DNA of 64,000 bases, from contig DAHWNZ010000003.1 of assembly GCA_027339635.1 (NCBI GenBank), forward strand, positions 27,459 to 91,458. The letters run 5' to 3'. The notes beneath the pieces were generated by a model. The model did no database searches and was not told where the DNA came from. It saw nothing but the letters and a program-made list of their open reading frames with translations. Both the position numbers and the translations under genes were made by a program. This document shows positions 25,517 through 34,779 of this stretch, in pieces; the stretch's first letter is position 1, and each line of letters opens with the position of its first letter. This stretch comes from AG-12 sp027339635 (GTDB lineage Bacteria > Chloroflexota > Dormibacteria > Aeolococcales > Bog-877).

Positions 25517-25933
25517 ATGGGGAACAGGCCGGTGCGGATCCTCACCGCCAAGGTTGGGCTGGATGGCCACGACCGGGGCGTCAAGATCATCTCCCGAGCG
25601 TTGCGCGATGCGGGGGTGGAGGTGATATACACGGGGCTGCACCAGACCCCCGCTCAGGTCGTGGACGCGGCCATCCAAGAGGACGTCGACGGAATCGGCA
25701 TCTCCTTGCTCTCCGGAGCGCACATGACGCTGTTCCCGGAGGTGATCCGCCTCCTCGCAGAGCGTGGCGCCGGCGACATCGTGGTTTTCGGCGGCGGCAT
25801 CGTGCCCCCCGAGGATGTGGAGGCACTCAAGGCGGTCGGAGTGGACGAGGTTTTCACTCCTGGCACCAGCATGCAGGCGATAGTGGAGTACGTGAGTCGC
25901 CGCTTCGGGGCGGTGGTCGCCGCCGCCCACTGA
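25517..25933 (+). CDS. Methylmalonyl-CoA mutase, small (B12-binding) subunit
   Basis: 138 aa Rossmann-fold cobalamin-binding subunit. The axial histidine motif DxHxxG is DGHDRG at residues 16-21, followed by the expected GISLLSGAH (SxL) and VFGGGIVPPED (GG) motifs. Pairs with the catalytic subunit encoded at 12855, more than 11 kb away on the same strand. The start is fixed by ATG 25517 after TACACT. A much longer open frame covers the same strand from 24395, but it is the shadow of the membrane-protein gene until this ATG. Two-subunit mutases of this kind are common in archaea and some Chloroflexota/actinomycetes. Confidence 0.93.
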   Translation: MGNRPVRILTAKVGLDGHDRGVKIISRALRDAGVEVIYTGLHQTPAQVVDAAIQEDVDGIGISLLSGAHMTLFPEVIRLLAERGAGDIVVFGGGIVPPEDVEALKAVGVDEVFTPGTSMQAIVEYVSRRFGAVVAAAH

Positions 25934-26012
25934 GGGCTCGATTTGTTAAGATCCGCCCAGATCCGGTTGCTCCTTTGGGGCAAGCGCGCCCTTCCGTCCA
26001 ATTCGAGGTCAA

Positions 26013-26639
26013 ATGACTATCAAGCTTGAGGCCGCTCGCCGCACGGTCACGGGGCGGCATGTGAATCAGCTCCGGCACCAGGGTCTGGTGCCCGGCGTGG
26101 TCTACGGACACAAGGTGGAGCCGGTCGCGCTTGAGGTGCCTGCCAAGGATCTCGCCAGGATGATGCACCTGGTTGGGAAGAGCCACCTGCTCCAGCTCAA
26201 GGTCGCCGGAGAGAGGCGCCAACGCCCAGTCCTCATCAAGGAGCTGCAGCTGAACCCCCGCAACAGCAGTGCTGTGCACGTCGACTTCTTTCAGGTGAAC
26301 CTGGAGGAGAAGCTCACGGTGCAGGTGCAGATCGTGCTGACCGGGGAGTCGCCGGCGGTCAAGCTCAGCGCGGGCGAGCTCCTGCACGTGGTCCACACCC
26401 TGGAGGTCAGCTGCCTTCCGGACGCCATCCCGGGCGAGATCAGCGTCGACATTTCCGGGCTCAGGGAAGTAGACGACGCGGTGCGTCTTTCCGACATCAC
26501 CCTGCCCGAAGGTGTGGAGCTGGCGTCCGCCATCGACCCTGGTGAGATCCTGGTGAAGATAGCTCAGGCGCGAGTCTCAGCCGAGGAGCCGGTGGCCGAG
26601 GCCGCGACCGAGGCAGGGGAGGCCGTCCCCGCGGAGTAG
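26013..26639 (+). CDS. rplY: 50S ribosomal protein L25/CTC
   Basis: 208 aa, the long TL5/CTC form: N-terminal 5S-rRNA-binding L25 domain (RTVTGRHVNQLRHQGLVPGVVYG, in part; PVLIKELQLNPRNSSAVHVDFFQV as two segments) and a C-terminal beta domain (VSCLPDAIPGEISVDISGL). Ala/Glu-rich tail. A GAGG ribosome site lies just before ATG; a possible -10 TAAGAT is at 25947-25952, giving a roughly 55-nt leader. Binds 5S rRNA in the large ribosomal subunit. Confidence 0.93.
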   Translation: MTIKLEAARRTVTGRHVNQLRHQGLVPGVVYGHKVEPVALEVPAKDLARMMHLVGKSHLLQLKVAGERRQRPVLIKELQLNPRNSSAVHVDFFQVNLEEKLTVQVQIVLTGESPAVKLSAGELLHVVHTLEVSCLPDAIPGEISVDISGLREVDDAVRLSDITLPEGVELASAIDPGEILVKIAQARVSAEEPVAEAATEAGEAVPAE

Positions 26640-26648
26640 GCCACCCCG

Positions 26649-28049
26649 TTACGAAGGTGGGGGCTTGGGCGCCGCCGCTTTCCGATCTCGGTAAGCCGTG
26701 ATCTCAGCCATCCTTATTCCGAATGCCTCCTCCCTACCCTGGGAGGTTGGCTCGTAGATGCGAATGGCTGCAATCTCGGGGGGAAGGTGGGAGTGCCCGA
26801 CCAGCCCCTCCGGCCTGTCATGCGCATACTCGTAGCCTTCGCCGAAGCCGTGCTGACGGTCGCGGCTCGTGACCGCGTTGCGCAGATGCAGAGGCACCGG
26901 TAGCTGGAGGTGCTGGGAGACCAGGTCGGCCGCCCTTGAGTAGGCGCGGTATGACGAGTTGCTCTTGGGGGCGAGCGCCAAGAAGATGGCGGCTTCGGAG
27001 AGAGGCAGCCGGCACTCAGGCATGCCCACAGCGGCCGCCGCCTGATGTGCCGCCATGGCCAGGGGAAGGGCCTGCGGCTCGGCGAGCCCGACGTCCTCGG
27101 CCGCGAATACGATCATTCGCCGAGCCGGAAGCAGCGGATCCTCGCCCCCCTCGAGCAACCTGGCAAGCCAGTAGATGGAGGCGTCCGGGTCGCTCCCGCG
27201 CATCGACTTTATGAAGGCGGAGAGGACCTGGTAGTGCAGATCACCCGCCCGGTCGTGGAGAGGGTGGGATGTCTTCAAGGCCCTTGCAATCTGCTCCAGC
27301 CCTATCTCCTCGCCATCGGAGACCCCGACTGCCGCCCTCTCCAGAGTGTTGAGCAGGGAGCGGGCGTCACCGCCGGAGTGGCGGATCAGGAGATCGGCGC
27401 TTGCGGGTGCCAAGCGCAGGGAGCGCCTGCCCAGCCCGCGCTCGCGGTCGCTCAGAGCTCGCTCCAGGAGGGCCCGTAGATCCTCTGTCGCGAGGGGGGC
27501 CAGGTCCAGGACCTGCACTCTGGAGAGAAGGGCACCGGTCAGCTGGAAGCTGGGATTCTCCGTGGTGGCCCCGATCAGGGTCAGCAGTCCGCTCTCGACG
27601 TGAGGGAGGAGGGCGTCCTGTTGAGTTCTGCTGAAGTGATGGATCTCGTCAAGGAACAGCACGGTCGCCTGGCCCAGCCGTTTGCGGGCGGCCGCCTCCG
27701 CCACCACCTTGCGGATGTCGCCGACGCCCGCACTCACCGCCGACAGCGAGACCAGGTGTGCCTGTTGGGATCGGGCGAGAAGGCCGGCGATGGTCGTCTT
27801 GCCCGTGCCCGGAGGACCGACCAGGATGAGGGAGGGCAAGCCGACCCCCGATGAGGGCGCGGGGCCTCCGAGTTCCTTCAGGATTTCCGCCTGCCCAAGC
27901 ACTTCCTGCCAACTCAGGGGGCGCATCCGAGCGGCGAGGGGTGCCCCCTCCGGGGCAGATCCCGCGTTAGGGTTCACCTCAGGGCGTGCGGAGGGGCCGA
28001 TGGAGCGGGAGCCACCGCGCCCCTCGGTGCCGGAGAATAGATCTTCCAT
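26649..28049 (-). CDS. rarA: Replication-associated recombination protein RarA (AAA+ ATPase)
   Basis: 466 aa, slightly above the usual 440. ATG 28049 is chosen because family sequence begins soon after (ARMRPLSWQEVLGQAEIL); the frame stays open to 28595 without homology. Walker A LVGPPGTGKTTIAG, Walker B VLFLDEIHHFSRTQQDALLP, sensor 1 LIGATTENPSFQL, sensor 2 GGDARSLLNTLE, and the C-terminal tetramerisation part with SDPDASIYWLARLLEGGED and FAAEDVGLA. Acts at stalled replication forks and gaps. Convergent with rplY, 9 bases apart. An imperfect CAAGAT box lies 6 nt before the ATG. Confidence 0.93.
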   Translation of the reverse strand: MEDLFSGTEGRGGSRSIGPSARPEVNPNAGSAPEGAPLAARMRPLSWQEVLGQAEILKELGGPAPSSGVGLPSLILVGPPGTGKTTIAGLLARSQQAHLVSLSAVSAGVGDIRKVVAEAAARKRLGQATVLFLDEIHHFSRTQQDALLPHVESGLLTLIGATTENPSFQLTGALLSRVQVLDLAPLATEDLRALLERALSDRERGLGRRSLRLAPASADLLIRHSGGDARSLLNTLERAAVGVSDGEEIGLEQIARALKTSHPLHDRAGDLHYQVLSAFIKSMRGSDPDASIYWLARLLEGGEDPLLPARRMIVFAAEDVGLAEPQALPLAMAAHQAAAAVGMPECRLPLSEAAIFLALAPKSNSSYRAYSRAADLVSQHLQLPVPLHLRNAVTSRDRQHGFGEGYEYAHDRPEGLVGHSHLPPEIAAIRIYEPTSQGREEAFGIRMAEITAYRDRKAAAPKPPPS

Positions 28050-28212
28050 CTCGCCATCTTGCCTCGGGCGGGGGCGACAGCGCTTGTGCCGAGCACACCT
28101 GAGGCGGGAATCCGTCCAGCGCCGACGGGTGTTTCCTCCGCTGCGTCGGGACCCCTGCAATTGCGATCCTTGTTGCAGCGGAGGCGTCGGGCGCAGCAAT
28201 TGGGAGCACGAG

Positions 28213-29862
28213 ATGTCACCTGAAAGTACGACTGGCGGCGGGCTGGCGGCGTCCGCCCTGCGGGCGCTTGGCGCTGATGTCATATTCACTCTGCCCGGGA
28301 GCCACATCGGGCATCTCCTCGAACGGGTGCGCCACCTGGGGGCCAACGCGATCTCCGTGCGCCACGAGGAGAATGCCGTTCTCATGGCGGAGGGGTGGGC
28401 CCTGGCGACGGGTAGCACCGGGGTGGCGGTGGTCACCGCCGGTCCCGGACTGGCCAATGCTCTGCCGGGGATCATCGAGGTGAATTCGGCCGGCGCGCCG
28501 GTTCTGGTGCTGGCCGGCCGCACCGCCGTGTCCAAGAGGGGCCGCGGGGCAGTGCAGGACCTGGGGCAGCTCCAGGAGGTTGCCGCAGTGACCAAGTGGA
28601 GCGCTGAGTGCCTGGAGCCTCAGCGGGTTGGCGAGTACGTCGTGGAAGCGTATCGGCAGGCGTCCTGGGGGAGCCCCGGAGTGGCGTACCTCGAAATCCC
28701 GGAGGACGTTCTGGATGCAGTGACCCCTGGCGCGCCGCCGCCAACCCTTCCCCCCATCTATCGCCCGGTGCCGGAGGAGGGCGGCCTGGAACGAGCCATC
28801 GCGTTGCTGCAGGGCGCGGAGCGGCCGCTGCTGTTGGCCGGCTCGGGGGCCCACTTCTCGAAAGCGGGCGATGCGCTGCTCAATTTCGCGCAGCGCACGG
28901 GCATTCCCGTGACGACCACCAGCGCCGCTCGCGGTCTCCTCGACGACGACGACCCGCTTTGTCTCGGGAGCCTGGTGCATGGAGGGGCGGTACTGGTGGG
29001 CGCCGATCTGGCGCTGGTCGTGGGGTCCCGGTTCAACGCCAACCTGATGTACGGCAACCCCCCACTCTTCGCGGAAGATCAGGTTGTGATTCAGATCGAC
29101 CTTCGAGCGGAGAACCTCGGCGGTCCACGGACCCCAACTCTGGGGCTGGTGGGAGACGCTGGGGCAACGCTCAACGCACTGGCGGGGGCCTGGCCCGGGT
29201 CGCCGAGCCGTTGGGACAGCTGGCGAAACCAGGCGCGTAGCACAGCCGCCATGAGCCGCGAAGTGTGGTCCGCGGAAGCCGAGCAAGATGTCGAGGGCAT
29301 CGCCGCCGGATGGCTGGCGCGCCAGGTGGCGGCTGCATTCGAGCAGCGGGGAGGTGGAACCTGGGTCTCTGACGGCGGTGACAGCGTGACGTGGGGGATC
29401 GCCTTCTCCCCGGCCCACCGGCCAGGTTCCAACATGCTGATAGGGTCGGCGATGGGGACGCTTGGCGTGGGTCTCCCATTCGCGATCGCCGCCGGAGTCG
29501 CCAGGCCGGGTGAACCGGTCGTGCTGTTCACGGGAGACGGCGGGTTTGGCTTCTCGGCCATGGAGTTGCACACCGCCGCTCGCCAGAAGGTCGGAGTGAT
29601 CGTCGTGGTCGTCAACAACGGTGTCTGGAGGGGGCCCGGCAGTTCCGCGAGCGAACCCCGGGTTGACTTCGACTACGCCGCCATGGGGCGGGCAGCGGGA
29701 GGATCGGGAGTCAGGATCACCGCGAAGGCGGAACTGGAGCCCGCCCTCCGTGAGGCCTTTCTGGTGGCTGAGTCCGGGAAACCGTGTGTTCTCGACGTTG
29801 AGTGCAACCCCCGAGTCGTGAGTGCTCTGCTGCGCAGCGTCGACGAGTTGGGGTTGATGTAG
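28213..29862 (+). CDS. Thiamine-diphosphate enzyme, acetolactate synthase-like
   Basis: 549 aa from ATG 28213 (GGGAG upstream). Pyrimidine domain with the cofactor-activating Glu in SVRHEENAVLMAEGWA, central domain with LLLAGSGAHFSKAG, and PP domain with the ThDP motif starting GDGGFGFSAMELHTA and ending VVVVNNGVWRG. Overall layout is that of acetolactate synthase, oxalyl-CoA decarboxylase and benzoylformate decarboxylase; no regulatory small subunit is next to it, which argues against biosynthetic IlvB. The substrate is not assignable. About 160 bases separate it from the divergent rarA gene. Confidence 0.85.
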   Translation: MSPESTTGGGLAASALRALGADVIFTLPGSHIGHLLERVRHLGANAISVRHEENAVLMAEGWALATGSTGVAVVTAGPGLANALPGIIEVNSAGAPVLVLAGRTAVSKRGRGAVQDLGQLQEVAAVTKWSAECLEPQRVGEYVVEAYRQASWGSPGVAYLEIPEDVLDAVTPGAPPPTLPPIYRPVPEEGGLERAIALLQGAERPLLLAGSGAHFSKAGDALLNFAQRTGIPVTTTSAARGLLDDDDPLCLGSLVHGGAVLVGADLALVVGSRFNANLMYGNPPLFAEDQVVIQIDLRAENLGGPRTPTLGLVGDAGATLNALAGAWPGSPSRWDSWRNQARSTAAMSREVWSAEAEQDVEGIAAGWLARQVAAAFEQRGGGTWVSDGGDSVTWGIAFSPAHRPGSNMLIGSAMGTLGVGLPFAIAAGVARPGEPVVLFTGDGGFGFSAMELHTAARQKVGVIVVVVNNGVWRGPGSSASEPRVDFDYAAMGRAAGGSGVRITAKAELEPALREAFLVAESGKPCVLDVECNPRVVSALLRSVDELGLM

Positions 29863-30036
29863 GTACCGCCTGGCCAAGGAGGATCGCGTCGGAGCAGTCA
29901 CCCCCAGGCGGGCGATCTGAAGATCGGGTGACGAAGTCGAGCGCCCTGGGTAGGAGCGGGCGGTAGGGCGTTGTCTAGTCAGAGGGCAAACCTCTCCGCG
30001 GTCCGAGCGGACTTGGCATTCACACGGGAGGTACGC

Positions 30037-30480
30037 ATGCCAGCCTTTCTTTTGACCCTTCGCGCCACCGCCACCATGCTTGTCGGCAAGGGAGCGGCGG
30101 CGGTTGCAGCCGGTGCGTTGATCGGGACTGGCGGGGTGGTATTGGTGTCGACACAGCTGCCAAGTCCCCCTTCGGGGACCCATGGTGCCCTCGTGGTTCA
30201 GGCCGTCCGCGAAACCTGCCGAGCGCTTCATCCAGGGGACCGAGCGGGCTCGGCACCGACACCCACTGCCACGGTGACCCCGGGCGCCTTCGGCCGCTGT
30301 GTCAGCTCGGTGGCGAAGCAGACCGCTGGTCATCCCCTCAACACGGGGCCGGGAGCGCGGCCAGCGGGCGGGAATGCATCTGCCGGTCATGGAAAGGACG
30401 GGACCGCGGGCCCCCCGGCGTGGGCCAAGGCCAAGGGTCGCCATCTGGAGATGGCGCCTCGACCTGGCTCTCGGCGCTGA
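30037..30480 (+). CDS. Hypothetical membrane-anchored protein with one N-terminal helix
   Basis: 147 aa from ATG 30037, which has GGGAGG at the right distance; an upstream in-frame start at 29971 lacks one. The N-terminus (LLTLRATATMLVGKGAAAVAAG and the following GALIGTGGVVLV) forms one or two hydrophobic helices, followed by a Pro/Gly/Ser-rich exported part with two Cys (ETCRALHPGD and FGRCVSSVAKQ). Low-complexity basic tail. No family recognised; it resembles exported proteins of unknown function seen in high-GC soil bacteria. Confidence 0.6.
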   Translation: MPAFLLTLRATATMLVGKGAAAVAAGALIGTGGVVLVSTQLPSPPSGTHGALVVQAVRETCRALHPGDRAGSAPTPTATVTPGAFGRCVSSVAKQTAGHPLNTGPGARPAGGNASAGHGKDGTAGPPAWAKAKGRHLEMAPRPGSRR

Positions 30481-30526
30481 CCGTCACCGACTCTCTGCCC
30501 ACAAGGTTCGACCTCGCCGCTCCCCA

Positions 30527-30532
30527 TAGACT
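30527..30532 (+). promoter_or_regulatory. -10 box TAGACT, leaderless start of GNAT gene
   Basis: TAGACT, 6 nt, GTG 30539. No -35 seen. Confidence 0.5.
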
Positions 30533-30538
30533 GCTTGA

Positions 30539-31069
30539 GTGGATGCATGTGACGGGGTAGTCCGAGCCGCGACCGAAACCGACCTGGGTGCGCTCGCGGA
30601 GTTGTGGTTGCGATCACGCCGCGCCACGTCGCTCATCCCACCTCCCGTTCACAGCGACGACGAGGTCCGAGCCTGGTTCCGTGATGAGGTTGTGCCCTCC
30701 GGTGATGCTTGGGTCGCCACCCGCGCAACCACTTTGGTGGCCATGATGGTGCTCGAAGCGGATTGGGTCGAGCAGCTGTACGTGGATCCCGCAAGAGTGA
30801 GACAGGGGTATGGCTCGCTCTTGCTGAGGTTCGCGCAGTCCTCCCGAAGCGAGCTGGCGCTGTGGACCTTCGAGGCCAACACGCCCGCGCGGGCGTTCTA
30901 TGAGCGGCACGGGTTCCGGGTCAGGGGACAGGCCAGCTGCGACAACGAGGAAGGCCACCCGGCGCTGCGCTACTGCTGGAAGCGCGAGGGACATTGCGAG
31001 GCGGCGTCAGGCCGTGCCGTTAGAACTGGTCAGGCTGATGGCCGCCTCCGGCCCGAATCTCATGGCTGA
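30539..31069 (+). CDS. GNAT-family N-acetyltransferase
   Basis: 176 aa. Typical GNAT progression: VRAATETDLGALAELWLRS, VEQLYVDPARVRQGYGSLLL (acetyl-CoA pyrophosphate-binding loop RQGYGS in place of R/QxxGxG/A) and LWTFEANTPARAFYERHGFR. The 30 residues after the fold are probably an unstructured extension. Start GTG is supported by TAGACT 6 nt upstream. Acetyl acceptor unknown. The 290 bases that follow contain no recognised gene. Confidence 0.85.
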   Translation: MDACDGVVRAATETDLGALAELWLRSRRATSLIPPPVHSDDEVRAWFRDEVVPSGDAWVATRATTLVAMMVLEADWVEQLYVDPARVRQGYGSLLLRFAQSSRSELALWTFEANTPARAFYERHGFRVRGQASCDNEEGHPALRYCWKREGHCEAASGRAVRTGQADGRLRPESHG

Positions 31070-31363
31070 CGCCAGGCGGGCCCGCCCCCGCCCATGGCGC
31101 GGACGCCCTGGGCTGATGAATTGGAAAAGCGACCTGCCAACCTCCATGACGCGGGCTGACGACGTCCAAGCAGTGAGCGAGAGGGCGTTCGCGGGACCCG
31201 GCCCGGCTCCAGGGGGTGCCATTCCCGCAGATCACGACGGGGGTCGGCGAGAGTGCCTCACCCTCCTCCGGCTCCTGCGTTGGTCCGGGATCGCCGGGCT
31301 GCGACGTACCCTTAGGAGTTGTGGCCCTGACCTTCGGCGGGGCCCCTCAGGAGGAGCTTCTAT

Positions 31364-32938
31364 TTGACGGTCGGACCGAGAACGGGAGCTCAGGTGACCC
31401 TTGAGGCGCTGCTCGCTTCAGGAGTGGATGTCTGCTTCGCCAACCCAGGCACCACCGAGATAGAGGTCGTGGCAGCCTTGAGCCGTGTCCCCGCGATGCG
31501 ATCGATCTTGGGCCTGTTCGAGGGAGTCGTGACCGGTGCCGCGGACGGATACGGGCGCATGGCAGGGCACCCCGCCGCCACCCTGTTGCACCTGGGCCCG
31601 GGGTTGGGCAATGGCCTTGCCAACCTGCACAATGCGCGCCGCGCCAGGACGCCCATCGTGAACTTGGTTGGAGACCACGCCAGCCACCACCAGAGGTACG
31701 ATGCCCCGCTGCAGTCGGATATAGAGAGCCTGGCACGCCCGGTTTCGGGCTGGTACCAGCGCACGTCTCGGCGCGAGGACTTGGCCCGGGATGCCGCGGC
31801 GGCGGTTGTCGCCGCCCAGGGTCCGCCCGGGGCTGTCGCAACCCTGGTGGTGCCAGCCGATCTCTGGTGGTCGACGAGCCCCGAGGTCGAGCTCGTTCCC
31901 AGGGTTGCGCCCAAGCCTCTGAGTGAGGTCGGCGATGAGGCCGTGGCCGAGGTCGAGGCAGCTCTTAGGTCCGGAGGGCCGGCCGCCCTTCTCATGGGAG
32001 CAGGGGCGAACTGCGAGCCGGCCCTGCGGGCCGCGAGCCGGGTGGCGGCGGCGACCGGCGCCCGCCTCCTGGGAGAGACCTTCTCCGCCCGGCTCGAGAG
32101 AGGGGGCGGCCTGCCGGAACTGGAGCGGGTCGCCTACCTCGGCGAGTTCGCAACAGCCCAACTGCAGGGGCTTCGGACCTTGGTCCTGGTCGAGGCTAGA
32201 GCGCCTGTGTCCTTCTTCGCCTATCCGGAGCGCCCCAGCTTGCTTGCACCCGAGGGGTGCCGGGCGGTGAGCCTGAGTCAGCCGGGGCAGGACTCGGTGG
32301 CAGCCCTTCTGGAACTTTGTGAACGACTCCACGCCGGCGCTCTCGGGCTCCCGCCTCCCGTGGTCACGCGTGGTGCTCGCCCCACGGGAGCGATCGACGT
32401 CACGACATTCGCCGCCGCGGTTGCAGCGGTGCTTCCGGAGGGTGCGATCGTCTCCGACGAGGCCAACACCTCTGGAACGATGCTTCTTGGCGCAACCGCC
32501 AGCGCTCCCCGGCACGACTGGCTCTCACTGACGGGAGGCGCCATTGGCCAGGGTCTGCCGGTCGCGACCGGTGCCGCGGTCGCCTGCCCTGACCGCCCCG
32601 TGCTCTGCTTGGAGGCGGATGGCAGTGCCATGTACACCCTGCAGGCGCTGTGGACCCAGGCCAGGGAGAGTTTGAACGTCACCACCGTGCTGCTGAACAA
32701 CGGCTCTTACGCCATCCTCGAATTCGAGCTGAACCGACTTGCGAGCGCAGCCGGCGGGGGCGGCGCCCGCCAGCTGCTCTCACTGGCCGGGCCAGCGCTC
32801 GACTGGGTAGCGCTGGCCCGTGGCCTGGGCGTCGCCGCATCTCGGGCCACGACCGCTGAGGAGCTGACCGGCCAGTTGAGCAGGGCCATGACCGAGCCCG
32901 GGCCAGCCCTGATCGAGGCTGTTCTGCATGGCGCGTGA
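31364..32938 (+). CDS. Thiamine-diphosphate enzyme, acetolactate synthase large-subunit-like
   Basis: 524 aa from TTG 31364; AGGAGG 9 bases upstream supports this rare start. Pyrimidine domain with ANPGTTEIEVVAAL and FEGVVTGAADGYGRMAG (activating Glu in FEG), C-terminal PP domain with ADGSAMYTLQALWTQARE and LLNNGSYAILEFEL. Belongs to the MdlC/acetolactate-synthase-like group, in which benzoylformate decarboxylase is a characterised member. Distinct from, and only distantly similar to, the paralogue at 28213. No small regulatory subunit nearby. Substrate not assignable. Confidence 0.85.
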   Translation: MTVGPRTGAQVTLEALLASGVDVCFANPGTTEIEVVAALSRVPAMRSILGLFEGVVTGAADGYGRMAGHPAATLLHLGPGLGNGLANLHNARRARTPIVNLVGDHASHHQRYDAPLQSDIESLARPVSGWYQRTSRREDLARDAAAAVVAAQGPPGAVATLVVPADLWWSTSPEVELVPRVAPKPLSEVGDEAVAEVEAALRSGGPAALLMGAGANCEPALRAASRVAAATGARLLGETFSARLERGGGLPELERVAYLGEFATAQLQGLRTLVLVEARAPVSFFAYPERPSLLAPEGCRAVSLSQPGQDSVAALLELCERLHAGALGLPPPVVTRGARPTGAIDVTTFAAAVAAVLPEGAIVSDEANTSGTMLLGATASAPRHDWLSLTGGAIGQGLPVATGAAVACPDRPVLCLEADGSAMYTLQALWTQARESLNVTTVLLNNGSYAILEFELNRLASAAGGGGARQLLSLAGPALDWVALARGLGVAASRATTAEELTGQLSRAMTEPGPALIEAVLHGA

Positions 32939-33124
32939 CCACCAGTCAGGCGGTGCGACGCTGGTTTGACGTTCCCCCACTCAGGCGATCCTCCAGGTGT
33001 CCCGCCGCCTGGGCCAGCGAGCCGAACGACTCTGGACGCGCCGGCACGACCCGGAATCGGGGCGTGGTGCCCGCTACCGGGATCCGGCCAATTCGCGACT
33101 TTCCTCCCTGCGGCACGCTTTCTG

Positions 33125-33655
33125 TCAGGGCCCGGTCACATCTGCACGAGCACGCGATCTCCACACAGTGGATGCGATGGCGGTGACCGTGGCCGAGACA
33201 TCGGTCAGGGCTTGGTCGGGACGGGCCAGGGAGTCAAAGGTCTCGAAGCTGGTGAGCGCGAATAGCACCCGGAGGGCCCTCGAGGTCGGTGGTGGGGAGG
33301 TGTTGAACGTGCAAGCCGTTTGCAAGCACCTCGAGCCCCTGGCACCGGCGATCATCCCGCTTGGAGATGACGGCCCCGACCTCTTCTTCCAGAGAGGCTA
33401 GGGCCCTGAGGCGGCGCATGACGTGGCGGTCCGGATCCCAGAAGCGCCCACACCAGGTGATGAACTACCCGACCGCCTCGACAGGATCATGGGCCATGAA
33501 AGCCCCCGCGATGTCACCCACGTGACCCGCCTCGGCAAGCGCGTCACAGAGAGCCTCGAGCAGGCCGGTCTTGGACGAGAACTGATAGTAGACCGTGGCC
33601 CGGGCGACCGCGGCCCAGCCTCGTGCCGTCCCGCGACGGGGAATAAAAGGCGTCC
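33125..33655 (-). pseudogene. TetR-family regulator, disrupted
   Basis: Reading the minus strand gives GWAAVARATVYYQFSSKTGL (end of the helix-turn-helix, but the preceding helix is shortened), then LLEALCDALAEAG and DPVEAVG followed by an in-frame TAG at 33465-33467. The same frame resumes FITWCGRFWDPDRHVMRRL and LASLEEEVGAVISKRDDRR, as in intact TetR proteins. Near 33300 the reading frame shifts, and the characteristic end FALTSFETFDSLARPDQ appears in another frame. One stop, one frameshift and an N-terminal loss show a dead gene. Confidence 0.75.
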
Positions 33656-33765
33656 GCCTGCGGCCGTCACCCAGGATGGGGATCGCTCTGACACAAACCG
33701 GGCCGTGTCCCTTTTGCTCAGGTGATCAGCGGGTCCTCCTTTGGGCCGCGAGGCGCGGGCGCGGA

Positions 33766-34332
33766 TCAAGCCCGGTTGCCACTGGCGAACCAGTCCTCAG
33801 CGAGGATCGCCATGAGATCGGCGTCGACCCAGACTCCATCCCATAGCAGAGCCTCGCGCTTGGTGCCCTCGTGCGCGAACCCCAACTGCTGATAGACGTG
33901 GCGCGCCCGTGGGTTGAATGCGTAGACGTCCAATTCGATCCGGTGGAGACCGACCGTTTCGAACGCGTGAGCGAGCACAAGCTTGGTGGCCTCCCTGCCC
34001 AGCCCGCGGCCGAAATAGGTCGGTCCCAGCAGCAGGATGCGAAAGCCACAAGAGAGGTTGTCTGGGCTGAGGCCATTCAGGACAACTTCACCTGCCCACT
34101 CGCCGGTCGCCTTCTCGACTATGGAGAGGTCGAGCCGGTCTTCGGGTTCGGCCCTCGACTGATACCACTGTTCCAAAGACTCCAGGTTCGGCGTTCCGTG
34201 CGAGCCGGTAAGCCTGATGGTCTCACTGCTCAGCTCAGCGAGTCTGGCGGCGTCGGAGCCGCAGACCGGCCGCAGGACCACGAGATCACCCTCAAGGGTT
34301 GGCTTCTGCGCGAAGGTGATTCGGGCGGGCAC
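33766..34332 (-). CDS. GNAT-family acetyltransferase (RimJ/RimL-like)
   Basis: 188 aa, full GNAT fold of the RimJ/RimL type: LRPVCGSDAARLAELSS, GEVVLNGLSPDNLSCGFRI, the acetyl-CoA loop GRGLGREATKLVLAHAF and HRIELDVYAFNPRARHVYQQ, then GFAHEGTKREAL. The start is GTG 34332, placed exactly 6 nt after TATAGT; the ATG two bases upstream is out of frame. Likely N-terminal protein or small-molecule acetylation. Stands between the dead TetR gene and an empty 440-base stretch. Confidence 0.87.
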   Translation of the reverse strand: MPARITFAQKPTLEGDLVVLRPVCGSDAARLAELSSETIRLTGSHGTPNLESLEQWYQSRAEPEDRLDLSIVEKATGEWAGEVVLNGLSPDNLSCGFRILLLGPTYFGRGLGREATKLVLAHAFETVGLHRIELDVYAFNPRARHVYQQLGFAHEGTKREALLWDGVWVDADLMAILAEDWFASGNRA

Positions 34333-34338
34333 ATCGCG

Positions 34339-34344
34339 ACTATA
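34339..34344 (-). promoter_or_regulatory. -10 box TATAGT, leaderless start
   Basis: On the minus strand TATAGT ends 6 nt before GTG 34332. Confidence 0.55.
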
Positions 34345-34779
34345 GCGGGGGGCCGCGTTGGGCCCCAGTGATGCGAGGACAAGGACACCTGGTGGGGTTG
34401 GGAGTCCCTAGCTGGCCTCCAACGGTCCGCAGACCGGGGCTCGTCGAGGGGACGGGCCCAGGCCCCCCGGTCTTGTGGCACATGCCGTGCTAGTGGGCTG
34501 TGGGCTCCTGAGGCGCGGTCGCCGTCTGGGTCCCACATTGCCTTTCGGACCGTGCCACCGCCGGCCCTACTCTCGGTCGACCCACCCCCGTTGTGAGTAG
34601 CGTGGTCGGGTCCGCACCTGCAGTGTGGCCATCGCGAGCAGCCATCGAGCGGCCACGGCAAGGGGAGGGTGAAGCCGCGGGTTGCCCGCGGAGGGTGGCC
34701 GGCGACGCTCAACAGCATCGACCGGTAGCAGCGTACCGTACGTGGGGCGAACAACACCGGAAGATGCAGGGGGCAACCC
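34345..34779. other. Intergenic stretch, no supported gene
   Basis: Both strands show only short Arg/Pro-rich frames. No hairpin with a T-run and no repeat recognised. Confidence 0.5.

Noticed and set aside
24395..25933. 512-aa open frame on the plus strand
   Set aside because: Only the last 138 codons (B12-binding subunit, from ATG 25517) are real; the rest is an alternative frame of the membrane-protein gene.
27682..28212. Long N-terminal extension of the ThDP enzyme frame
   Set aside because: It is antisense to rarA and has no family similarity; ATG 28213 has a ribosome site.
28216..30444. 742-aa minus-strand open frame
   Set aside because: Antisense shadow of the ThDP gene and its neighbour; no motifs.
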